From Voacanga thouarsii (Eukaryota; Streptophyta; Magnoliopsida; Gentianales; Apocynaceae): a stretch of DNA of 64,000 bases. Of the stretch, positions 47,697-64,000 are shown piece by piece. The stretch is taken from contig JANUWF010002066.1 in assembly GCA_026120185.1 (NCBI GenBank), positions 310,001 to 374,000 of the forward strand. Reading direction: 5' to 3'. The stretch's first letter is position 1. Each line of letters begins with the position of its first letter. A program made the position numbers and the translations under genes. The notes under the pieces were generated by a model. That model saw only the letters and a list, made by a program, of their open reading frames with translations. It did no database searches and was not told the origin of the DNA.

Positions 47697-49064
47697 TGTT
47701 AGATATGTCATTCGAGTAAATACAATATTTATATGTTGAAATTAAATAAAGTATATTTTTATATATTTTCATATATGTATGAGAATGTTTTTGTCTATGA
47801 ATTATTTAGATATTATAAATCAAGTATTTATTTATTAAATAAAGAAAGACTTTATTTATAATTTAATTCAAAATAAATTATACACAATCTAAAATAAATT
47901 TTAGCAGTTTATTTTGTTTAGATCGTCTTGATTCTATTAAAGTCTGTCCTTAAATTTGCTAATGAAATTAAGAATATATTTTGATATATTGGATGGACCA
48001 TCAATGTTTAATTTTTAGAATAGACTATACAAATTAAACATTATAAAATTTTCGTACATAATACCTTAATTCTGAGTAAATAATAATCTATATTTATTAA
48101 CTTGAAGTTTCTTAAGTTACCAAAAAGTGAAATTAATTCACAATCAATATTTTGGTATCTTGGGAATTAAAGTGAAATAGATATAAAATAATTATTCTGC
48201 AATATGGAATCCATCACCTTTAATAGATAAGATCATTTCCTCATAAGTTCTTCTAAGAGATAATTAAATTTGAGCTCAGTAATTCAATAGTATCTATTAA
48301 ATTTAATTTTGCAAGTATGACGTAGTCACATAGTACTATGAGGGACACTTTAGTCATATTGCCACATTCAAAGTATTTTGTTGATCGACAGGGGGTACTA
48401 TGTTAGATCGATCAATCATGGGATATAATTATTGACTCCAATAATTGTAATTAGTCTAAGAGAGTAGTTATGCTCTTTTAACAGAGTGAAATGTAATTAA
48501 TAAATTACTTTAGATTAACAAAGTAATTATTTAGAGTTTAGTCTAATTGTATCTGGTCAAATTTCTTCAGTGGCTCCTAATTATAGGATAATAATAAATT
48601 TTATATATTTATAATTTATTAATAAAAATTGTAAGAAATAAAAAATCGTATTTGTGATGGAGTAAGATAAATAGAGATAGTTACACCTAATTATGCTTAT
48701 CTTGTTCTATCCATATTCATATTTAAGATAGAGTCAAATATATAAAGATCATTAGAAATAGCCAAATGTGTGTGTGGGGGGGGGGGGGGGTTTAAGGCTC
48801 TAGATGAATATACGTGAGAAACAATATTATCTCAGAATTTACGTGAGTTCACCCTCAACAAAGAGAGAAAAAAATACGATAAGCAATTTTCTAGTCCCAA
48901 GAGATTATTGAAAAAGGTTTGGGGGTTTGGAGTATTACTAGAAGGTCAAAAATTTCTTTAGTCGTATTTTTTAAGACGATATTTATAAAAGTATGATTCG
49001 TTTTTCATATATTTATAAGATTTAATCTGATTAATGTATAAATATGTTGATCATATTTCTAGCA
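47697..49064 (+). repeat. Copia-B 3' LTR
   Basis: It runs from TGTTAGATATGTCATTCG to ATTTCTAGCA, 1368 bp. The second half matches the truncated 5' LTR. A G14 homopolymer run at about 48777-48790 replaces the (CA)n/(TA)n run of the 5' copy. Confidence 0.8.
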
Positions 49065-52963
<3,899 letters not shown>

Positions 52964-52968
52964 CAATC

Positions 52969-53441
52969 TCTTGGGTTTTGTCTTACATTTCTAATCAGAT
53001 TAGAATAAAGTAGTTTGTTGAAAATTTATTCCTAATGTATTTAGAATTAATAAGTTATTATTGTCCTATATATTAGAAGGAGGAAGTTACTCCTACTACG
53101 TCTCATGTTGATTAGAAATCTTATGATTTAGTACATATATATATGTAGAGTTACAAATTTTTCACGGTGTAATAATTTATTCTGATATATGCAATGTTAT
53201 TGGGTATGGGTGTAAATTAAGTAAGTGTATGAATGATGCGAGATAGAGTTTAGAAAAATATCAAGAATACCTTATAAAAATCTCTTTGTGGTTATTACTA
53301 AAGTATTTCCTAATCTTCGTTATGGATGTAGGTTTGGTTAAATAAGTCAAACCGTATGTGTAAATCTTTTTGTGCCTTATGTTATTTTTTATATTCATTT
53401 TTTCTATTCTCGTTAACTATCTCAGTTGAGATTTCCCAACA
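52969..53441 (+). repeat. Copia-C 5' LTR
   Basis: Begins TCTTGGGTTTTGTCTTAC (TG start mutated to TC) and ends GATTTCCCAACA. It is uninterrupted at GTTATTGG (about 53197), the site that received the hAT in the partner LTR. Confidence 0.9.
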
Positions 53442-54438
53442 AGTAGTATCAAAGCCTAAGTTTCTATGATTTTGGATTTTGGGATTATGAGATGGTAAAA
53501 ATTGATGAGAAGAATAATTTAGGAGGTAGAAGATAAAGAAACATGAATCTCTATTAGGAAGGGCATATGGGTCAATATGTATTTTATTGATAGGATTATG
53601 TATAGAGAGAGGTTGTTAGACACTAGTAAAATTACTCACACAATTGGACACCCTATGTGAAGTGGATAGATTTTGGACTAAAAGCCTAATGGTGGATCTG
53701 AAGCAAGTAGATCCAAATTACACATTCAAATAGAAGAACAAACGGTTGCATTTATCATGAATAGTCATTTACTCATTCGAAAAGAAAATATGTGGGTTAA
53801 TAGTGGCAGTACGATGACATTGATATATGCAAAGATATCCTCACAGTCTTTAAGCATATGGATACTTCTTCTTGGATGGATTTTAGATTTCGGATGTAGT
53901 CTCTAAGGTATTAATTGTTCTTGGAGTGGGACATGCTTTGGGTGGTGTGACAGATGTTTTAAAAATATGTGAAATTTAATTTCCTTGAGCCAGTAAGATT
54001 TCAATAGCTGTGATTTTTAATTAAGGTGAAGTTCTAAAATTACACATGTCAAGAATATTCTAATGTAATGAGAGAAGTATGGTCAATAGTATTTATTTGT
54101 AAGTAAGAAAGTACCTCGACAACTTGGAAAGGTAGTGCTCACATGAGTTTCTAGGGGCAGATGATGGTGTAGGAGAAATCATGCAAAAGCAAGAAAAGAT
54201 CAAGGTTTTCTCATACAAGTCAATAGATCGTGTTAAATTTAGGGACAACTACATGTTTATTGACCAACTTAAATCAAGAATATTGGAATTACTAGGAACA
54301 TGCTTATTTGGGTGTGTAGTTGGGTACTAATGAAATTTTAATGATTGTAAAAGTCAATGGAGTCAAGAGGATTGTGACTTTAATGTTGTTGCATATCCTG
54401 AAGGCTGGCAAAGGTGGAATATAAGCCAAGGTGGAGAT
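53442..54438 (+). other. Copia-C interior, noncoding
   Basis: Primer site at 53445, then 980 bp full of stops in all frames. A WVNSGSTMTLIYAK reading at about 53790 could be a relic of a protease-like region, but it is too short to rely on. Polypurine tract at 54429-54438. Confidence 0.6.
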
Positions 54439-55304
54439 TGTTGGATTTTGTCTTACATTCCTAATCAAATTAGGACAAATTGATTTGTTGAAAATATATT
54501 CCTAATATGTTTAGAATAGAAAGTTACTATTCTCCCATGTATATTAGAATTAGAAAGTTACTCTTACTACATCCCATATTGATTAAGAGTCTTATGATTT
54601 GGTACTATATATATGTGGAGTCATAAGCTTTTCAGCGTGTCATGATTTGTTCTGATGTATCCAGTGTTAGGGGTAGGGCTATCATTGGGTCGAGTATACT
54701 CAGATCAGGACTCGTGCTAAACTCATTTATAACAGGTCTGGTATATTTGTATTATTACCCATATCAACCCAAATCTGTTTACCCATTTAGCTTATATAAT
54801 TAGATCTGGTATAGAACTATAATACTCGTATCCATTTTCCTTATTACCTAATAAATATAATATATTATATAACATATATATTATATTATATTATATATGC
54901 TATGTTGAGAGAATTTACTAAACCTAGCACTACTAGTAGCCGGTAGCCCACATCCCACAATACATAGACACTACTTTTGCCCACAAATAGTGCCAAAGCC
55001 TCATCTCTCTCAATTGGATACTTCCCACAGACACTCTACTTCTTTAGGGTTTTCTCGACCACTATTCAAAATTTGTAGTTTTTTCTCGGCTGTTGGGCTA
55101 TAAGAAGGCAAATTGCTAATATATGCTGTTAAAATATCCATATGAATAGTCATTCTTTATCAAAGTTCATTTATGTATTTGTGCTTATTCTTGCTAAGTG
55201 TCAATTTGTCATCCAAAATTGTTTATATTTAATCTTACAAACTCTTCACATTGATTGAGATGGAAATTATGTCTTATTATATCTAATTTTTTTTTCTATG
55301 AAGG

Positions 55305-57354
<2,050 letters not shown>

Positions 57355-58299
57355 AGTCAAAGAATGATTGTTACATTTTAATTATCTATATTCAATTTTT
57401 TGTTTATCTATTGGCTAATTAATTTACCACATCAATTTGATATGTAAATTTGTTTATTGAATTTTTCTCTTGAAGTTTATATTATATTTTAACTTTTTAA
57501 GTGAGAACTAATATTTCTATTGTTTTTCCTCTTTATTTAATTATAGATATTGTTGAGGATTGTCGATGAAGAATGGGGAGGTTGAAGACAACTTCTTGGA
57601 CACATGGAGGATATTTCATTTTGGATTGTTATGTAATATCTATTAACTAATATATATTTGGCATTGGTGTTACAAACTGTTTTCTAACGTTTAATCTCTA
57701 ATTTATATATGTTGTATGAGATTGTTATTTATAAGCTTGGATGATTCTTTTTATTGTTGTAAACTTAAAAATTTGAGAATTTCGAATTATAGTTGTTATT
57801 GATATTAGGAATGTTATTCAATCAGTGTGAAGAGTTTTTAAGATTAAATATGAATTTTACACAAGAATATTATTTTTCAATTAAGATATACCCGGATCCG
57901 GATCCGGATCCTATACCCACATATTTGGGTACGGGACTCTTTATACCATACCTGATGGGTATTCAAGTTGAGTCTGGTACATGATATTACTAATCAGATC
58001 CAGGTCCAGGACAAGGCAATCCAGGCCCGATTCGACCCGTTTACAACCTCAGCTATGGGGCATATATGTGTAGGTTATGTAAGTACATGTGTGGTGTGAG
58101 ACAGAGTTTAGAAAAATACCAAGAATACTTTATGTAAATCTCCTTGTAGCTGTTACTAAAATATTTCGTGATCTTCGTCGTAGACGTAAGTTTAGTTATA
58201 TAAGTCAAACCACGCACATCTTTTGTTCTTTATTTTATTTTTCATAATCATTTTTTCTATTTTCGTTAACTATCCCAATTGAAATCTCCCAACACAATC

Positions 58300-61200
58300 T
58301 TCGACCCACTTTCGCCTAGTAGGCTGAGAGACACAATGCAATTTCATCCCCATCCCTACCAAGTCAAGGAATCTTTGGTCCGATAGGTTGGGTTGAGTCG
58401 GCCTTCGACTTATATGAAAAAATTATCTTATTTATATTTTTAAATAGAGGTTAGCGTGAAAAATTAAAGAGAAAATATATTTATTTTTTAAATAAAAAAT
58501 TCTATTTTTAGATATTTTAAAATAAAATAAAAATATTTAATTTCAAACAAAAAATTTATTTCGTACAGAAAATGAGAAACGTATGGAATCACATCAATTA
58601 GTCTAGCTAGTTATCTAGAATACAAAGCTCTTCTATGTTATTTGGCAAATAGGATTTTTTTTTTTCCCCTCAAAAAGGGGGGTTGGGGGGGAAGACAATT
58701 GATCTCCTTTGTGGGTTTATCATGTTCAATTTCTCTTGACCCCATGAATTGCAACCAATTTATGAACATAGTGCCAGCATTCATTGAATGGTACCAAAAC
58801 GGACACAAAAGTTGAAGCTGAAATTCAGGCTGCGTGTGCTTGCATTCATGCGCAAGTTTTCTACCTATATTTTTCCGTGGATGTGTGGCCTTTATTATTC
58901 TGTAAGTTACAACTAATTTGTAAAAGGTTTAAAGATATATGACCAAAATTATATTACTTTGTCAAAAGACTCTTATCTCTACAAATAGGGTTTTTTGATC
59001 CTAATTACTCTCTTCGTCCAACTTTGTGATCTGCCCATCAATGTTCATAGACGTAGTATCGTGAGAGTTAGTTTCTGAGAGAGAAGATGAAATCATACCC
59101 TTAGTAATAGGCAATATGACTCTCCTTGTGATTTTTGATAATGTATTACTAAATGTTGTATGTGTGCTTATAAGAGAGAGAGAGATAATTCTTTTTTTTT
59201 ATTATTTGTTTTGCACGACATGAGTATTATAATGCTATTTTAACATTGTTGAAGCCTAGATAGCTATCATGGGTATCATGTTTCCAAAGGATGCAAGTTG
59301 CCAGAAACCAACAAGGGGAAAGGATAAAAAAAAATTGGAAATTAATAAAAACAATCAGCTTAATTTCACTATTTGTACTGCCTATGATTCCATTGGATTG
59401 TAAACCCTTATACAGGTCTTCTCCCCCCCTCCCCCTCCCGGGGCCAAAATATATAGTTTGTATACCTTCCCAAAGACAATTTGAATTCCCCCAAAATCCC
59501 CTTGTCCTCTCAAGAAAGCAGTTATATCTTTTTTGTGTACAAATCTACTCACTATAGTAATTACATCAATTTTGTGAATTGAGTTAAAACGTCTAATATT
59601 GAATGAGTTAAAAGATTCTAAATTCAAAGTGTAAAAAATCCAACATCCCTAAGCAGTGTCCTTATGATAATGCCGAAGATAAGCCAATGCATCTTAATTC
59701 GTTTCATTGAAGCTATCAACATAAAAATGTTTTACCTAAGTATGCATATTTATTAGATTGAAACAAAAAACCAATAAATAAAATCTTGCTTCGTGAAAAA
59801 TATGGTTCAATAAGAAATGCAGTATTGATGTAAACGAATAAAAAGGCAAAACTGATTACACTAAAACCCATAAATTGATCCATCCTCCCGCATTTCTGAC
59901 TTCATATATGATATACGCCATACTAATCATAATGAATTTAGTCGTCAAACTTACCCTAACATACAAAAAATATTCAAATCTCAACGAAAATAATCTGGTT
60001 AATTTCTTTGAATAAAAAAAAATCACATGTATTATACATATTATAATAATTGCCAATTAGTAACTTAGGTCACGAATTTAATTCATTTACATTACATATT
60101 CCGCGATTTACATCCTCGTCTCAAGGTAGGGACTATGAGGGTCCTTATAATAGAATATTATCTAAAAAATAAAAATTATCCATTAGTAACTTTTATTATC
60201 AAATTTGAAATTCGTAAATAAAGATCATTTGAGTAAAATTAAAAAACCATACTTGGCTGAGAAAAAAGTGTACCAATGCTTTCATAGGTTAAACCCAAGG
60301 AAAAATCATAAATAAAAATTTATTTAACAAATAAAAATGGTCTCTTAAAAATATCACAGTTGTGATAACTCTGGATATAGAGTACGAGAATTAAATAAGT
60401 TGGTCCTTCAGAGTTCTATTTTGCAAGCAGAAGTTCTAAGCATTCATCATGAATTTGTGAATCAAGTCATTACCAAACAAAAGCTTTTTTCCAAGAGTAC
60501 CACCTACATTTCATGTGTTAGGCACAGCTCCACTCTTAGCTATCCTATGCCTTTGTCAAATATCCCCCTATAGTTTGGGATTTGAGATTTACTCTTAATT
60601 AACAAATCAGATTTTTGCCTGAAACATATATAGGAGTATAAACCACGCGTAATTGCATTAAAAGTTATGAACTGCTATAATCATTTGTTTTTCCTCAAAA
60701 GCTAGTGTGCATACATTAAGCACCGACTAAAATTTAGTGCATAAATAACTATTTCAATCCATAAATTTTCAATGTCTACCAATTCAACTCATTTTGCCAT
60801 TTTATTTGTAATAATATTAATAAGCGAGACGACATTTCAATGTATACAAAGTTTTGTAGTAGCTATATATCTTGAACATAGAATTCACAGAGTGAGAAAA
60901 CAACAACACTTGTTGTAATGTTATATTTGGCTAAGAAAACAGAAACTTCAATTAGTAGATAAATGCACTAAAGTAGATAACAAAATGTATAATATAAATC
61001 ACATAAGATGCCAGTGAATTTTTGTAGAATACCGTCTAAACTATACTCAAACTAATAGAGTTGAAACAATTGATGAGAGAGCACCAAAATGGTAAAATTC
61101 TTCCTAATGATACTAAATTCTCCAACTGCTCGACGACCTAAACAGTTGAAGACTGCATAGCGCAGCACATTCAACAATAACAAAAAAATGAAGTGTATTA

Positions 61201-63234
61201 ACCTGCTTGCAGACTAAATGGAGCTAAGAGTTGAAGGTTATAAGGAACAAATTAAGAAGCAACAAGCTTGTATTCTTTAGAACAGTATTAAAATTCACAT
61301 GGTTTAAAAAAAAAAAAAAAGAAAAGAAAACGAATTCTAGTATCTTTAGAATTCAAAATTTGGTCATTTGCTCATTTTGCAAGACTATTTGCAAAAAGTT
61401 AATTGGAATGATACCCATTTTATGGTACTTTTGAAATACAATTTGGAGGTGTATATATGTGTGTGTGTGTGAAAGAGCAAGTACTGCAAATGTATTGTAG
61501 TTAATAGGGTTGTTCAATAAAATTAAAAATCGAATCAATTTAATTCAAATCGAATTTTGATTTGTGTTGGGTTAAGAAAATTATAAACTGATAATATGGT
61601 TCGATTTTTTAAAATTATATAACCCAACCCAATCTAACCTAACTCGAACCCACATATATAATTAAATTTATTTTAATTTTAAAATAAAATTATGAAAGAG
61701 AAATTTTATGTTTGTGGCTATTCTTTCTTTCTTTCTAATTTCCCTCAATTATCTCCACTCCCCTCCTCTTTATTTCTTCCTCTTGAGTCTCGACACTCGA
61801 TAATGCCACTCTACATCGATCACCACTTACACCACCATTTCTCTAGATTTGGGAAAGATCGTCAATCTTTGGTCACTACTGCTTAGAGATGAAAGTAATA
61901 CTAATATTTTCTGACTGTTTGAGATCCTTTCAAAACTTCTTCAATTCATGATCATAAATTCATAGGTATTTTGTAACTATTGTGGATTTGTGGATTATTT
62001 CACGGGATATATTTGGGTTTTCATGCTTATTCATAATCTGTTTGTGATTATTTTTTATAATATGTTTTGCATGTATATTTAAAAGTTTGAAATTTAACAT
62101 CTAGTGGAAACTAGAAAATGATATGAAACTAATCTGTGCTATTTATTTAGTTTATTAGCAAAGCAATTTATGTATTTAACTTTATTTTTTTTGTGTTACT
62201 AATATTGAATAATGTTTTGATATTGTATGGAAATATGAATTTAACTTTGATTAGTTTGTAGTATTAAGAAATAATTATTTTTTGTAATATTTAATTAATA
62301 TTTTTACATATAATATTTTATCAAATATTAGGAAGTAGTTTAATTACATATTAAATTATGTATAAATTGATTGAACCAAATCGAATACAACTCAAACCAA
62401 CGGTTTAAAATTTTAAATAGTTTAGTTTAGATTTAAAATTTCAAAATCAAAATATTTAGATTAAATTAAAAAATAGATAAAATCGAACCAAAACAATCCA
62501 TAAACTTAATAATATAGTTTTCACCAAAACACAAACTTTGTTTTTCTGAGTGTAGTTGTTCTTAATTCCTATAGTATACTTGAGCAATGGGATACAGATT
62601 TTGCCCTAAATTATATGTTTTTAACGATTGTTTAAAAAACTTAAAGAGAAAAAAGGAAACTTGCTTTTGATGGAAATACGAAGATATGTCCTTTCTGTTT
62701 ATATCTTGAACTTCATGAATATGTTATTTAGATTACAATGGATGTGGAAATTGATTTCCACCACTAAATCTTCTTTGCCTTGAAAAAGAAATACTTTTGT
62801 AGCTTATTAGTGCAATGTCATCCTTCACATAAGGATAAAAGAATAAGCCAAGTAAAGATCTTTTCCCCATATACATATAGTTAGCAGAAAACCTTTTCAG
62901 ATTTTCCTTTTTCTCAACATATGGAGTGGGTCTCCTATCCTCCCTGTGCTTTGAGCCCCCTTCTTGATAATCAAATTATTGACAAATATTTGGCTTTATC
63001 CAAAAAAGAAAAAGGCATAAGATGAAGTGTTTTCTCTAAATCTTGAAGTGTAAATTGAAAGATCAAGAAATAAGTATATTTTGCTTCAAGTTGCTGAATT
63101 TATTGGAAGTAAGCTAAAATTATACATAAAGATACAAATTAACCTGGTTAATTTGTCTATTCTCATATTTACTGGTACGTACATACCTTGAAGAACACAA
63201 TCTACCAAGTACCAATAGGGCTGACTTAATTTAA
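58300..63234. other. Intergenic DNA beyond the transposon block
   Basis: No gene, tRNA or complete transposon is supportable in this 4.9 kb. It contains G and C runs (CCCCTCAAAAAGGGGGGTTG near 58666 and CCCCCCTCCCCCTCCCGGGG near 59422). At about 61509 a hAT-like tip TAGGGTTGTTCA is followed by AATCGAA-rich sequence, and similar AATCGAACCAAA-rich sequence recurs at about 62370-62510, perhaps a decayed nonautonomous element. Short open frames (for example 59291-59557 and 61692-61886) show no family resemblance. Confidence 0.45.
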
Positions 63235-63696
63235 TTACATTGCATCAAGACTTTTGAGCTCTTCAGCATGATTAGATTCAAACCATGAATTCGATGAAAC
63301 TGGCCCTGATGTGAAACCCTCTAGAATCTGAGGCATAAACATGGCATCATCATCGAATGTTTCAAATGAAAGATCAGATTCAGACCTTGTTGGCACTTCA
63401 CTTCTAGTGTATTGCACTTCTGGTGCTCTTAAAACCTGATCCTCCATGGCCTTCATTTCATAAGGCAGCAGCACCCCCTCCTCTTGGCCGCCACCGACAC
63501 TCTCGACATCCAAATACTTGGAGGGGTCCGGCATATCGGCATCTTGGCCGGTGAGTTCTTGCACCAGAGCTCTGAATTCTGACGCACTAGTCTTCACCTT
63601 CATGGGATTGGAGATGTACACAACCTTGACTGGTTTTTTCTTGGTTTTGGGCTGCTTTGCTGCCTTTTTCTGGTGCACTCTGAGCATTTTGTCCAT
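63235..63696 (-). CDS. SIB1-like: VQ-motif protein, SIB1/SIB2-like (sigma-factor-binding type)
   Basis: An intact, intronless 153-residue ORF, Met at 63696 and stop at 63235-63237. The Lys-rich N-terminus (residues 9-24, KKAAKQPKTKKKPVKV) leads into YISNPMKVKTSASE and the VQ motif FRALVQELTG at residues 41-50. The acidic C-terminal half ends DDAMFMPQILEGF...LKSLDAM. This layout, the ISNPM(K/R)V lead-in and the MFxPQ...SxDxM tail match Arabidopsis SIB1/SIB2 (about 150 residues). Those proteins bind plastid sigma factor SIG1 and nuclear WRKY33 in defence signalling, so dual plastid and nuclear localisation is likely by analogy. The next upstream ATG in frame is absent, and length and start agree with the family. 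This is the only gene here without damage. Confidence 0.9.
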   Translation of the reverse strand: MDKMLRVHQKKAAKQPKTKKKPVKVVYISNPMKVKTSASEFRALVQELTGQDADMPDPSKYLDVESVGGGQEEGVLLPYEMKAMEDQVLRAPEVQYTRSEVPTRSESDLSFETFDDDAMFMPQILEGFTSGPVSSNSWFESNHAEELKSLDAM

Positions 63697-64000
63697 GTGC
63701 CTTTGAGATTAAGAAGGGCTGAAGGTGGTGTTTGGATAAGGAGAAAAGGTAGTTTTCCGAGGAAGGAAAGAAAGGGCAGAGAAGAAAACGGTAAGGAAAT
63801 ATCAAGGGCGGCACTACTGATAAAGCATTTGAGAAAAAAGCTGTGAAGAAAAAGAAAGGGGGGAAAAAGTGGTAAAATCCCAGGCTCAATCAAGAGCGCG
63901 TTATGTGTAAGGGATTTTACGTGACATGGAATGGTTGGATTTAGGAACTGTCATTGTCATCCAGGAAACTTTTTACTTATTTTCTAGGTTCAACTTATTT
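63697..64000 (-). promoter_or_regulatory. Upstream region of the VQ gene
   Basis: About 300 bp of leader and proximal promoter, cut by the window edge. The minus strand is pyrimidine-rich near the gene. Several TGAC cores, the heart of the WRKY W-box, occur at 63918-63965 (ACGTGACA on +, GATGACAATGACAG on -), consistent with but not proof of WRKY control. No clear TATA box was identified. Confidence 0.4.

Noticed and set aside
53790..53850. Protease-like WVNSGST reading in Copia-C
   Set aside because: Too short, without supporting flanking motifs. The interior is otherwise full of stops.
61509..62525. Complete nonautonomous hAT-like element
   Set aside because: The left tip TAGGGTTGTTCA looks right, but no complementary right tip or 8-bp duplication was found.

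Overview
This is a gene-poor, AT-rich block of a plant nuclear genome, almost certainly a dicot. The evidence is a complete VQ-motif (SIB1-type) gene at the right edge, a plant RWP-RK (RKD-type) gene fragment, and a dense set of plant Copia, Gypsy (Athila/Tat and chromovirus-like), CACTA, hAT and MITE sequences. I see no bacterial, organellar or CRISPR features and no tRNA or rRNA gene. About 50 kb (5.6-58.3 kb) is nested transposon sequence lying between two thin strips of ordinary DNA.

Left strip (1-5.6 kb): AT-rich DNA with a foldback MITE (311-595), half of a Stowaway-like MITE, an isolated first exon of a TMEM135/Tim17-like membrane-protein gene (3583-3906), and a purine-rich degenerate repeat.

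Copia-A (about 5645-21170): an old Copia element on the + strand with gag, protease, integrase, reverse transcriptase and RNase H remnants. It is split by an Angela-like LTR (7185-11898, itself holding a 3.0 kb Gypsy-like solo LTR, 7779-10780). It is split again by a peculiar element with two 1.6-1.7 kb LTRs and only 261 bp between them (12822-18154), whose 3' LTR carries another solo LTR (15985-17763).

Copia-B (about 21510-49064): a second Copia element with gag and protease on the left and integrase, RT, RNase H and 3' LTR on the right. An 18.3 kb Athila/Tat-like Gypsy element on the minus strand (24655-42908) separates the halves, and a further solo LTR-like copy (about 43575-45305) interrupts the integrase. 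The Gypsy element keeps gag and a 'putative plant transposon protein' ORF but no recognisable pol. That ORF is split by a 7.05 kb CACTA element (28094-35144), which carries an RKD (RWP-RK) gene copy with introns and a piece of Gypsy pol terminus. The Gypsy 5' LTR holds a 1.87 kb solo LTR with perfect TATAG target duplications.

Copia-C (52969-58294): an internally deleted LTR element with CAATC target duplications. Its 3' LTR was entered by a 3.4 kb hAT transposon (54674-58051) carrying a decayed BED/hAT transposase. The intact 5' LTR serves as the empty-site control.

Right strip (58.3-64 kb): noncoding DNA, then the only gene I believe is intact, a minus-strand VQ protein (63235-63696) related to the sigma-factor-binding proteins SIB1/SIB2. 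No functional system links these parts. The value of the window is the readable insertion history (up to four levels deep) and the captured RKD gene. I did not find a convincing wholly new biological system.
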